Assembly (NCBI GenBank): GCA_945875915.1
Contig: CAMCMT010000018.1
Location: 1-48,908 of the forward strand
Direction of reading: 5' to 3'
DNA length: 48,908 nucleotides
DNA from: Synechococcus sp. UW140
GTDB lineage: Bacteria > Cyanobacteriota > Cyanobacteriia > PCC-6307 > Cyanobiaceae
Below are positions 1 to 5,647 of this stretch, one piece after another. Made by a program: the position numbers and the translations under genes. Each line of letters opens with the position of its first letter. Positions within the stretch are counted from its first letter, which is position 1. The notes under the pieces are model-generated. The model was not told the DNA's origin. It searched no databases and saw nothing but the letters and a program-made list of their open reading frames with translations.

Positions 1-147
1 CAGAACAGCACCGAATCGAGTACAACGTCTACAGACCGCATTCGGCTCTCCAGGGGCGTACGCCCCTGGAGGTCATCCAGCAATGGAAGGCGGCTTGATC
101 AACCCACTAGCTCTCATAAGGACTGGAGCAGCAAAGGGGGTCACGTC
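1..147 (+). mobile_element. Right end of an IS3-family insertion sequence
   Basis: The window opens inside an insertion sequence. The transposase tail ends at 98 and is followed by about 50 non-coding bases that finish with GGGGGTCACGTCA at about 135-147, a plausible terminal inverted repeat (reading TGACGTGACCCCC inward from the end). Directly after this end, on the opposite strand, PIN-domain coding sequence begins, which suggests the element inserted into a vapC gene. The left end lies outside the window, so the boundary and target duplication are inferred. Confidence 0.6.
3..98 (+). CDS. IS3-family transposase (OrfB, integrase core), C-terminal fragment
   Basis: Only the last 31 residues are in the window. 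They contain the segment YNVYRPHSALQGRTPLE, which is the signature end of the DDE integrase core of IS3-family OrfB transposases (tyrosine/asparagine, then RPHS.L...TP.E). The final catalytic Glu of the DDE triad lies just upstream, outside the window. The stop codon TGA is at 96-98. The protein would cut and join the IS ends. Whether the full gene is intact cannot be told from here. Confidence 0.8.
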   Translation, partial: EQHRIEYNVYRPHSALQGRTPLEVIQQWKAA

Positions 148-328
148 ACCGTCTTCGTAGAGAGTGTCGAACTGGCGGTGCATTAGCTGAGCCCAGCGGC
201 GGAAGGCAGGGCCATCCATGCTGAGGATGTTGAAGGTGTTGCTCACCTGATCGAGCCAGCGTTCGATCGCATCGGCTTTGGCAGAGATCTGATAGCGGGC
301 GAGTTCGATCCCGGCCTGGATTTCGCTG
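148..328 (-). pseudogene. vapC-like PIN-domain toxin, internal fragment
   Basis: Reading the minus strand from about 328 down gives SSEIQAGIELARYQISAK, then AIERWLDQVSNTF, WAQLMHRQF and LYEDG. This matches the middle of VapC toxins, Mg-dependent PIN-domain RNases, where the sequence normally continues from LYED into MIAATA and the last catalytic Asp. Here it stops at LYEDG, exactly at the inferred IS end. The N-terminus with the first catalytic Asp is missing and replaced by the tail of an unrelated gene (320-355, other strand). No partner antitoxin is visible. The fragment is therefore broken at both ends and cannot make an active toxin. Confidence 0.65.
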
Positions 329-355
329 CTGAAGGAGTACGGGGGAATGGCATGA
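320..355 (+). pseudogene. C-terminal scrap of the family-A membrane protein (third copy)
   Basis: These bases read ISLLKEYGGMA and a stop, nearly identical to the last residues (ISLLEEYGGMA) of the complete gene at 2310-2750; similarity continues weakly past the stop. Only about 36 coding bases survive. The fragment joins, at about 320-330, to vapC sequence read from the opposite strand, so it marks a recombination joint. It shows that at least three copies of this gene once stood in the island. Confidence 0.6.
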
Positions 356-450
356 ACTCCCCACTCCTGCCGCGGCGATCAGGCCGGTGGCCTCGTGAGT
401 GCAGCTCGTGATGCCTCGTCTCTGACGCAGATCTCCGAGTGCGTGCCATA

Positions 451-469
451 GCTATCAAAGATTGATAGC
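451..469. repeat. Perfect 8-bp inverted repeat, possible operator
   Basis: GCTATCAA, a 3-base spacer AGA and TTGATAGC form a perfect short palindrome. It sits between broken genes (vapC fragment and ydcF remnant) and has no T-run, so it is not an obvious terminator. It could be the leftover operator of a lost toxin-antitoxin operon, since such operons usually carry palindromes of this size; that is inference. The rest of 356-490 holds nothing I can assign. Confidence 0.35.
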
Positions 470-489
470 ATCGTCTTGGTTCTCCCCGA

Positions 490-990
490 GCGGTGATGCC
501 TTCCAGTTACGTCGTTGGTTCCCATTTCGAGCCGCCCCGCAGATCTGATCGTGGTGCTTGATGGCGGTTCGGCGCGTCTGGAGTAGGCCGAGCGCTTCCG
601 GCAGCAAGTGCTGCAAGACCATCCCCGGCCGGGCCGGTCGCTGGAGTTAGCTCACCTGCTGTTTCGCTGCTCCAGGGCTTCGACACCGCCACCCAGATCA
701 CCGCCCTCGCCCACTGGTTGCGCCACCAGCCCCCACCCCGCAGTGCCCGGGTGTGGATTGCCACCGATCCCGATCACACCGCCCGCGCCGTAGTCCTCGC
801 CCGCATCGCCCTCGGCAGCCAGGGCATTCGCGTTGGCCCGGCTGATTGGCCTACGCCCAGCTCCGCTGAACGCCGCAGGCTTCTCCGGGATGCCCTGAGC
901 CTCACCCTTTGGCAGGCCACCGGGTCCACCGTCGCCCGGCTTGTTCCTGATGCGCTGGCCCGCAAACGGGCGGATTGTGGGGTTTTGGCG
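490..990 (+). pseudogene. ydcF-like (DUF218) gene, broken by a stop and a frameshift
   Basis: Two frames together spell a DUF218/YdcF-type protein, a family linked to cell-envelope or polysaccharide functions. The first frame gives DLIVVLDGGSARLE, then an in-frame TAG at 584-586, then AERFRQQVLQDHPRPGRSLE and AHLLF. Near 650-672 the homology moves to another frame: QGFDTATQITALAHWLRH, VWIATDPDHTARAVVLARI and LLRDALSLTLWQATG. The VWIATDPDH.ARA block corresponds to the family's conserved ValThrSer-x-x-His-x-x-Arg-Ala segment. A stop plus a frameshift make this a pseudogene. A second copy of its last third lies at 2031-2212. Sequence from about 990 to 1180 holds nothing I can assign. Confidence 0.65.
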
Positions 991-1180
991 TGGCAGCCTC
1001 GTGAAAGCCGCTTGAACGTTTGTCCGGCTGCAGGTCGTGAGGGCTCTGTGGGTTTGGGAGTTTCCAGCTGGAGATGGCACCAGGCCCTGCCCGGGCGCAG
1101 AACGCTGGCGGCTATCAGCGCTGAACGCCCAGCGAATCCGAGATGTGATTGGCTCAGTTTCCAGCCCCACGTCAGGTCGA

Positions 1181-1207
1181 TACGGAAAAAACCTGGTTTT
1201 CTCCGTA
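1181..1207. promoter_or_regulatory. Near-perfect 13-bp inverted repeat, candidate autoregulatory operator
   Basis: TACGGAAAAAACC, one central T and GGTTTTCTCCGTA form an inverted repeat with a single mismatch. It lies 31 bases upstream of the ATG of the ribbon-helix-helix gene. RHH proteins encoded in two-gene operons usually bind palindromes at their own promoter, so this is a reasonable operator. It could also fold as a hairpin, but it is not followed by a T-run. Confidence 0.5.
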
Positions 1208-1238
1208 TGATTGGACGCATAGATGCCGGATTAGTTCC

Positions 1239-1442
1239 ATGAGTTCCTCTCGCCTAGAAGTGCGCCTTCCTGATCGCCTCAGTGAGCGACTTGAATTGCT
1301 GGCCTTATCCGAAGGCCTCACAAAAACCGACGTGTTCCGCCGAGCTCTCGCGCTCTACCTGCTAGTCAAGGAGCGGGAAGAGGGGGGATCCACCCTCCAA
1401 TTCGTCAAGGACGACCAACGGGAAACCCTTGTCAGCATCTGA
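1239..1442 (+). CDS. Ribbon-helix-helix (CopG-type) DNA-binding protein, likely antitoxin or repressor
   Basis: This 67-residue protein has a typical RHH layout: a beta strand RLEVRLPDRLSERL (about 5-18), then LALSEGLTKTDVFRRALALY (about 21-40) forming the two helices, with a short C-terminal tail. RHH proteins dimerise and insert the strand pair into the major groove. The ATG at 1239 is chosen because the RHH strand starts directly after it and the upstream in-frame extension has no family resemblance. The stop TGA at 1440-1442 abuts the ATG of the next gene with no gap, so the two are translationally coupled. A palindrome at 1181-1207 is a plausible operator. It is probably an antitoxin or small autorepressor, given its partner. 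Confidence 0.7.
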   Translation: MSSSRLEVRLPDRLSERLELLALSEGLTKTDVFRRALALYLLVKEREEGGSTLQFVKDDQRETLVSI

Positions 1443-1715
1443 ATGAGCGATCCCAATGCTGATTTCAAATCGCTCCTGGATCTCACCGGTGGTGTTGAGG
1501 TCAGAAGCTCAGAACACCCCGATGACCGCAGGCAGAGGCACAGGCTGGAAGGGAACGCTGTCGCTTTGATTGGGGTTATTTCTGCCTTCTCTGCAGCCAT
1601 CCTGCTCCTGAGCTTCTTTCGCCCTATCCCAGAAAAGCGAGCTGACTGGGCTGCTGGCGTACTGCAGCTGGTCCTAGGTGGTGCCGTGGGGTTTGCCCTG
1701 AAGCGTTCGTCTTGA
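1443..1715 (+). CDS. Small two-helix membrane protein coupled to an RHH protein
   Basis: I do not recognise the family. The 90-residue product has a charged N-terminal part (1-37, with a DDRRQRHR cluster) and two hydrophobic segments at about 39-59 (ALIGVISAFSAAILLLSFF) and 69-86 (WAAGVLQLVLGGAVGFAL), ending in KRSS. The short loop between them holds EKRAD. It would sit in a membrane as a hairpin. Its ATG follows the RHH stop codon immediately, so translation is likely coupled. The arrangement, a small DNA-binding protein first and a small membrane protein second in a toxin-antitoxin-rich island, suggests a membrane-acting toxin, but no sequence match supports this. Confidence 0.55.
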   Translation: MSDPNADFKSLLDLTGGVEVRSSEHPDDRRQRHRLEGNAVALIGVISAFSAAILLLSFFRPIPEKRADWAAGVLQLVLGGAVGFALKRSS

Positions 1716-1803
1716 TGCTGCCTCACGCACCCGTTCCGCAACCAACCGTTGATTTCCACCATTTGCCCGTCCGTACAGCCTGAACAGAAAAACGGGGGAA
1801 GCC

Positions 1804-1915
1804 CACTCGTCCTGCGGCGCCCACCAATGCGGCTCTGCACTGCCAGAGGGGTCACAAGATTCAAGCCATAGCGTCCCGCCAGCCAGGCGCCGCCGATCAG
1901 GTTGAGGGTTTCCAT
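1804..1915 (-). pseudogene. Truncated N-terminus of a Fic-like or related winged-helix protein
   Basis: From an ATG at 1915 the minus strand reads METLNLIGGAWLAGRYGL, then VTPLAVQSRIGGRRRT, after which the resemblance stops. This pattern (GAWLA.RYG..., L.V.SRIG..R) is reminiscent of the N-termini of certain Fic-family proteins; that identification is from memory and uncertain. About 37 residues remain of what would be a protein of several hundred. The three repeated motifs at 1955-2018 lie just upstream of its start and may be its operator. Confidence 0.35.
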
Positions 1916-1954
1916 CCAGGATCAGGCACCCATCGGGCACCCAACTGCCCTAAC

Positions 1955-2018
1955 CACGCAAAAACAAACTTTACTGCGCAAAAACGTGCAGATCACCAGT
2001 CCAATGCGCAAAAGCATG
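1955..2018 (-). repeat. Three spaced CGCAAAA motifs, candidate operator cluster
   Basis: CGCAAAAAC occurs at 1957-1965 and again at 1977-1985 (20 bases apart), and CGCAAAAGC at 2007-2015 (30 bases further). The second and third are preceded by TG, giving TGCGCAAAA. Spacing in multiples of about ten puts the motifs on the same helix face. The cluster ends about 40 bases upstream of the truncated minus-strand gene at 1915, as expected of an operator array. Confidence 0.45.
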
Positions 2019-2030
2019 TGAGACTCCACC

Positions 2031-2212
2031 GCATCGCCCTTAGCGGCCAGGGTTCGCGTTGCCCCGGCTGATTTGCCGACCCCCAGCTCGGGTTAACGCC
2101 GCAGGCTTCTCCGGGATGCCCTGCGCCTCACCCTTTGGCGGGCCACCGGCAGCACTGGCGCTTGGCTCGCCCCCCAGGGTGTTTCCCGCAAACGGGCAGA
2201 TTCTGGGGTGTA
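2031..2212 (+). pseudogene. Second copy of the ydcF-like gene tail (direct repeat of 803-984)
   Basis: This stretch is a diverged direct repeat of 803-984. Shared blocks include AACGCCGCAGGCTTCTCC and GGGATGCCCTG, followed by CCGCAAACGGGC, in the same order and at the same spacing to within two bases. It therefore encodes a damaged end of the same DUF218/YdcF-like protein and has no start or catalytic part. Unlike the first copy, it is followed directly by a complete family-A/B gene at 2310. Confidence 0.7.
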
Positions 2213-2309
2213 GGGGGTGCTGGCAACGCGGCCAGGGTTTTCCGTAATTTCACAGATGCTTCTTTGGTTCGCCTGTACCAGTCTGTAGTCAGGGTTTGGG
2301 CTGGCTACG

Positions 2310-2750
2310 GTGTTGATTGGATTTGACCGTCAAGGCTGGATTACGGTTTTCGCCGCCCTGCTCCTTGCCTTGATCACGCTGTTCACCAATTACAACCATG
2401 TCGACCTCCTGGGAGCCGCTTCCGTCGATCTACCGCAGCAAGCAGGAATTCCTTGCATCGCTGCCGCCGTGGCGGCGGCTGTTGCAGAAGCTCAATTGGC
2501 ATCCAACGATCGATACAAGCGTGCAGCAATACGAGCTCGAGCAGAGGATGCTGCAAATGAGCAAAGAAGACGAGCAGATGAAGAAAGAGGACGAGCGGCT
2601 ACGGAAGCTCGACGAGCGTTTCGACGAGCTCAGCAGCAAGCTCAGTGCAATCTTGTCCAGCTCCGGCACCAGCTAGACCCCTCCGAACGCAATGCCAGGC
2701 GAGTCCGAGACGTGATCTCTCTGCTGGAGGAGTACGGGGGAATGGCTTGA
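2310..2750 (+). CDS. Family-A conserved membrane protein, copy 1 (outer frame of a nested gene pair)
   Basis: The 146-residue product begins with a hydrophobic segment (GWITVFAALLLALITLF, about 8-24), then a second moderately hydrophobic Ala-rich segment (about 45-63), a strongly basic/acidic Arg-Ala-Glu region (about 65-112) and a conserved tail ending ISLLEEYGGMA. It is homologous to 5866-6321 and to the scrap at 320-355. Start is GTG 2310 or TTG 2313; the paralogue starts with ATG at the equivalent place. A second open frame (2398-2676, +1 relative) runs through its middle. Arg codons in that middle part are mostly CGA and AGA, unlike the CGC/CGG used elsewhere, as if codon choice were set by the other frame. 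Function unknown. Confidence 0.7.
   Translation: MLIGFDRQGWITVFAALLLALITLFTNYNHVDLLGAASVDLPQQAGIPCIAAAVAAAVAEAQLASNDRYKRAAIRARAEDAANEQRRRADEERGRAATEARRAFRRAQQQAQCNLVQLRHQLDPSERNARRVRDVISLLEEYGGMA
2398..2676 (+). CDS. Family-B coiled-coil ORF nested in copy 1 (+1 frame)
   Basis: This 92-residue frame lies entirely inside the family-A gene. It starts at an ATG conserved in the second copy and reads MSTSWEPLPS, FLASLPPWRRLLQKLNWHP and then a charged heptad-like coiled coil (about 46-86) with KEDERLRKLDERFDEL. Copy 2 has the same elements: MSTS, YLASLP.WRR.L..LNW.P and KEDERLQKLDARLDEL. Its codons are mostly G/C-ending, as in ordinary genes here, while the A frame over the same bases uses rare A/T-ending codons. 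No clear ribosome binding site precedes the ATG. It could be a true overlapping gene, a product of frameshifting from A, or a by-product of A's repetitive Arg/Ala/Glu codons. Confidence 0.45.
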   Translation: MSTSWEPLPSIYRSKQEFLASLPPWRRLLQKLNWHPTIDTSVQQYELEQRMLQMSKEDEQMKKEDERLRKLDERFDELSSKLSAILSSSGTS

Positions 2751-2820
2751 GGCCCCTAGACCTGCCTCGGCGCTCAGGTCAGCCCCCCTTTGGTGCTGCA
2801 CGAAAGTCGAGATAGGCTGA

Positions 2821-3123
2821 ATGCTGTCGCCCTCACTCTCCATGGCTTCCGCGCTCCATCCGCCCGCCATCAAGCTCGTTGGCAGCAATGGCCAGATCTC
2901 GCTGGGCAAGCAGTATGCCGGCCGCCATGTTCTGGTGGAAGAGTCCGAGCCGGGTGTCTGGATCGTTCGCACCGCCACAGTGATTCCAGACAATGAGCGC
3001 TGGTTGCACGAACCCGCTGCCGCGGCAGCCCTGCAGGCTGCGATGGCCTGGTCCGCCGCTCACCCACCAGCGGATGCCCATCTGAATGAAACCCTGACGC
3101 GCCTTGGCTGTGATCAAGCCTGA
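2821..3123 (+). CDS. Antitoxin of a RelE-type toxin-antitoxin pair
   Basis: The 100-residue protein carries a SpoVT/AbrB-like strand pattern near its start (IKLVGSNGQISLGKQYAGRH, about 17-36), then WIVRTATVIPDNERWLHEP and an acidic/helical C-terminus. This arrangement resembles cyanobacterial antitoxins found upstream of RelE-like 'cytotoxic translational repressor' genes, which is exactly its position. A purine-rich GAGATAGG stands just upstream of the ATG at 2821; ATG 2842 is an alternative start. Its end overlaps the start of the toxin gene. It should neutralise the toxin and probably repress the operon. Confidence 0.65.
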   Translation: MLSPSLSMASALHPPAIKLVGSNGQISLGKQYAGRHVLVEESEPGVWIVRTATVIPDNERWLHEPAAAAALQAAMAWSAAHPPADAHLNETLTRLGCDQA

Positions 3124-3430
3124 AGGCAAAATCAGGCTGGATCTGAACAACCCGGTGTTCCAGGAGCAGTTGCTCACGCTGCAGAAGGCTGAGCGCCATG
3201 CGGCCCTTGACACCCTCAACAAGATCCGCCAGCTCACCTGGAACCAGTTCTATCGCGACCCGGGGATCAAGTGGGAAAAAATCACCAGCATCAAGCCACC
3301 GGCTGGAATCGATGCCGTCTATTCTCTGCGGATCAGCCGTTCACGCAGGGCAACAGCGCATCGAGAGGGTGAGTACATGCGGCTCCTCACCATTGCCCAG
3401 GATCACGACGCGACTGACGGGAGGAAATGA
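3104..3430 (+). CDS. RelE-like toxin (cytotoxic translational repressor family)
   Basis: The 108-residue protein has the layout of RelE/ParE-superfamily ribosome-dependent mRNA endonucleases: IRLDLNNPVFQEQLLTLQK (about 10-28), a helical LNKIRQLTWNQFYRDPGIKW segment, then the core strands YSLRISRSRRATAHREGEYM and RLLTIAQDHD. The last block, with several Arg and a His, is where catalytic residues of the family lie. The start is TTG 3104 or GTG 3110; both overlap the antitoxin stop at 3121-3123, so the genes are translationally coupled. It forms the best-supported type II toxin-antitoxin operon of the island. Confidence 0.75.
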   Translation: MAVIKPEGKIRLDLNNPVFQEQLLTLQKAERHAALDTLNKIRQLTWNQFYRDPGIKWEKITSIKPPAGIDAVYSLRISRSRRATAHREGEYMRLLTIAQDHDATDGRK

Positions 3431-3508
3431 TTCTTTAGTTTCATGCGGCCCTATAATAATAAGTTGGCAGCCAGCCCTAGAATTCCCACCTCGACATCTG
3501 AACAGGGT

Positions 3509-4216
3509 TTAGGCGGGGATTTGGCGCTTCAATCCAATCAGCTTTTGCCAGAGGACGGCCTTTGGCTCTTTAATCTTCAGGGCTTGCCTGCACCGCTCTA
3601 GCCAGCCATCGCGACCCAGCAGGCGCTCTAGAGACTCAATCAGATCCTTCTGAACGGACTCCCCGTAGGCCCCTTCCGCTTTAGATAGGGCGTTGAGTAG
3701 CTGGTTTTGCTTCAACGGCAGGTGGGCAAGATCCAGCAGATCTCGGCTGAAGACTCCGTCATCGTTCCAACGATCTGAATTGGCAAGTAATTTGCTGCAG
3801 GCCATGTCAGCCAGGGTTAGACAGGAAACAGTGCAGACGCTATCTTCAGGGCCAGGCGGATCAAGGCGAACCCTGCCCTCGAGAACAATCTCGAACTTAA
3901 GGGTTTCCCCTTCCACGTTTAATCTTGTTCTGATGCCGTACTGATCCATCAAGGGTTCACGCTCTTCCATGATTGTGCACCCATGATTAAGAAAAATCGG
4001 TTTCAGACTGCTTGCCTGTCGTATCATCTGCCGCAGCTCTCGATAGCCCTCCAGATTAGATACTAGAAAGTCGATGTCAACGGATTCTCGAAATTCTCCG
4101 TAGCGCAGGGCGATCGCGGTGCCACCACCAAACAGGCATCCCCGTTCGCCCAGCACCCTAGGGTCGAGTTGCAGAAGAACCTTGGCAATCCGCCGGTGAT
4201 GCTCCCGTCTAAACAT
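3509..4216 (-). CDS. AbiEii-type nucleotidyltransferase toxin
   Basis: The 235-residue protein contains GCLFGGGTAIALRYGEFRES followed by VDIDFL (about 26-51), the GG-x-A...D-x-D nucleotidyltransferase motif of the AbiEii/MenT toxin family, which transfers nucleotides onto targets such as tRNA. A later SCLTLADMACSKLLANSDRW block fits the conserved Lys-containing helix of the family. Its ATG overlaps the stop of the upstream XRE gene by 8 bases (ATGTTTAG), so the two form an operon. With an XRE antitoxin this is a recognised toxin-antitoxin arrangement; phage defence is a known role for related AbiE systems, but is inference here. Confidence 0.8.
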   Translation of the reverse strand: MFRREHHRRIAKVLLQLDPRVLGERGCLFGGGTAIALRYGEFRESVDIDFLVSNLEGYRELRQMIRQASSLKPIFLNHGCTIMEEREPLMDQYGIRTRLNVEGETLKFEIVLEGRVRLDPPGPEDSVCTVSCLTLADMACSKLLANSDRWNDDGVFSRDLLDLAHLPLKQNQLLNALSKAEGAYGESVQKDLIESLERLLGRDGWLERCRQALKIKEPKAVLWQKLIGLKRQIPA

Positions 4217-4715
4217 GGATCCCCATGAAGGCTTGCCTAAGGTCTTTGATTAATTGTTGCTCGTGGGGCCCAATCAGGTCTTGATTCAAATGCCGGTGAT
4301 GGCGTTCGTAGATCCCAGCGGCCTCCTGGGGGGTGAGCACAGTATTGCCATGTACATGCCAAGCCAGCTGCCGTAATGCGGGATAGGCGGCTAAATCGAT
4401 GAATGCGGGAAGCAAGCACGCCGGGATGCTTGCTTCGCTGCTGCCCAGGGGCTTCTCCTTAGCTTCGGACCTGCCTTTTGCCTGAAGTTCAGCTAGGGGG
4501 AGATCTAGGGCGTTGAGCACATTCAGCAAGGCCCCCACGGTCACCGATGCCGTGCCCTTTTCGATCCTGTGCAAGGTCACCCGTGAAATGCCTGCCGCCC
4601 CTGCTGTCGCCACGGCCGTGAGCCCCAACTCTCTACGTCGCTCCTTAATCCTGCAGCCGATCACCTGCAGGAGTTCTTGGCCGCCGATTTGGAGCCTGGG
4701 CGCGGCCGCTGGCAT
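4209..4715 (-). CDS. XRE-family antitoxin partnered with AbiEii-type toxin
   Basis: The 168-residue protein has an N-terminal helix-turn-helix of the XRE/Cro type (about 14-72: IGCRIKERRRELGLTAVATA, then AGISRVTLHRIEKGTASVTV and LLNVLNALDLPLAEL). The C-terminal part (about 90-168) is helical with no recognised motif and may bind the toxin. It is the first gene of a two-gene minus-strand operon and ends inside the start of the nucleotidyltransferase gene. The HTH makes operon autoregulation likely. Upstream, 4716-4871 holds the divergent promoter space to the MNT gene and no gene I can support. Confidence 0.8.
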   Translation of the reverse strand: MPAAAPRLQIGGQELLQVIGCRIKERRRELGLTAVATAGAAGISRVTLHRIEKGTASVTVGALLNVLNALDLPLAELQAKGRSEAKEKPLGSSEASIPACLLPAFIDLAAYPALRQLAWHVHGNTVLTPQEAAGIYERHHRHLNQDLIGPHEQQLIKDLRQAFMGIHV

Positions 4716-4871
4716 TGGGCCCTGAGTTTCATTTCAACCATTCTAGCTTCGATGTCCCTAATGAGAAACAGTTCTTGCGGCTCGGCCCTGGGGCTGGCTT
4801 CTGGCTCGGGCGTCCTCCTGTGCCAGGCCTCCTGCCCTGGGGGCACCCTCCCCCGTCGCTAGCCTCCTGCC

Positions 4872-5249
4872 ATGGCGGCTGCTCCCTCCCCCACCCCTTT
4901 TGAGCTCCTGCGCCAGCAGCGCCATGGCGCCTGGCTAGCCGATCTCACCACTCGCTTAGAGCAGTTGGTAGCCAGCTCAGATAGCGCAGATAGGGGCCCC
5001 TTGGAGATTCTGCTCTTTGGCTCCCGGGCCCGAGGCGACTGGGATGGCCTCTCCGATACGGATCTGCTCGTGGTTGCAATAGAGAAACAGCAGGCATCCC
5101 TCTGGGTTGATCGTCTGCTGGACGCCGGCCTGGCCCAGGACGTGGTGGCCTTCGACCAACCCAGCTGGCAAGCCCTTGCCGCCTCCCCTTCCCCCTACTG
5201 GCGATCAGTGAAATCCCAGGCGATTCCGCTTCTGCACCGGGGCCCATGA
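4872..5249 (+). CDS. MNT-domain nucleotidyltransferase (antitoxin of MNT-HEPN pair)
   Basis: The 125-residue protein carries the minimal nucleotidyltransferase motif ILLFGSRARGDWDGLSDTDL (about 45-64), that is G-S-x-A-x-G followed by D-x-D, and a later acidic residue in DVVAFDQ. MntA-type proteins of MNT-HEPN pairs modify their HEPN partner by adding AMP, blocking its RNase activity. The stop overlaps the HEPN ATG by four bases (ATGA at 5246-5249). Start ATG 4872 is preceded by only weak purine content. All visible catalytic residues are present. Confidence 0.85.
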   Translation: MAAAPSPTPFELLRQQRHGAWLADLTTRLEQLVASSDSADRGPLEILLFGSRARGDWDGLSDTDLLVVAIEKQQASLWVDRLLDAGLAQDVVAFDQPSWQALAASPSPYWRSVKSQAIPLLHRGP

Positions 5250-5647
5250 ACGCCCGCCCCCAAGCTTGGCTTGCCCAAGCTCGTAGCGACTTAGATCTGG
5301 CTCAGCTCGCCTGCCGCAATGGGTTCCTTGCCCAGGCTTGTTATTTCGCCTCCCAGGCCGCAGAAAAGGCGCTCAAAAGCGCCCTGCTTGAACTTGGACT
5401 AGAGGCCCCCCCCCACACCCCTGTGCTCGGAGATTTGCTTCAGCGCCTGCAGGTAGCCGGCCTCGACACCGCTGCCTTCCAGACCCTGCCCCTGAAGGCC
5501 CTCAGCCGCATGGCCATCACGTCGCGCTATCCGATCGATGCCACTCCGCCGGCCGAATTATTTGACCGCGCTGAAACTGAGCAAGCCATTGCTGTGGCAG
5601 CTGCCGTGATCGCTGCCATTGAGGCGCTGGATCGGCAACCAGGCTAG
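5246..5647 (+). CDS. HEPN-domain protein (toxin of MNT-HEPN pair)
   Basis: The 133-residue helical protein shows the HEPN core: WLAQARSDLDLAQLACRNGF (about 9-28), then YFASQAAEKALKSALLELGL (33-52), the usual Q-A-x-EKxxK helix, and a later SRYPIDATPP (93-102). HEPN toxins are RNases with an R-x4-6-H motif. Here the corresponding Arg94 is followed by Tyr-Pro without a His within six residues, so catalytic status is uncertain. It overlaps the MNT gene by four bases and is the second gene of the operon. Confidence 0.8.
   Translation: MNARPQAWLAQARSDLDLAQLACRNGFLAQACYFASQAAEKALKSALLELGLEAPPHTPVLGDLLQRLQVAGLDTAAFQTLPLKALSRMAITSRYPIDATPPAELFDRAETEQAIAVAAAVIAAIEALDRQPG

Larger units (their letters stand above)
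1716..2030. other. Intergenic stretch with a truncated gene start and a repeat cluster
   Basis: No complete gene is visible. On the minus strand a gene start is recognisable at 1915-1804, and upstream of it a cluster of three spaced motifs occupies 1955-2018 (both listed separately). Minus-strand open frames overlapping 1674-1940 are not convincing as genes. The stretch looks like debris between the RHH operon and the second ydcF fragment. Confidence 0.5.

Noticed and set aside
652-1220. Minus-strand open frames opposite the ydcF remnant
   Set aside because: The plus strand shows clear DUF218 homology; the minus frames have no recognisable motifs.
1674-1940. An 88-codon minus-strand open frame overlapping the small membrane gene
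   Set aside because: It overlaps both the membrane gene and, in a different frame, the better-looking truncated gene start at 1915; no family resemblance.
1957-2015. Short spaced repeats considered as a CRISPR array
   Set aside because: Only three imperfect 9-11 base motifs with unequal spacing and no cas genes; operator sites are a better explanation.
4716-4871. Plus-strand open frames between the XRE gene and the MNT gene
   Set aside because: They are short, Gly/Pro-rich, and overlap the divergent promoter space and the start of the MNT gene; nothing supports translation.
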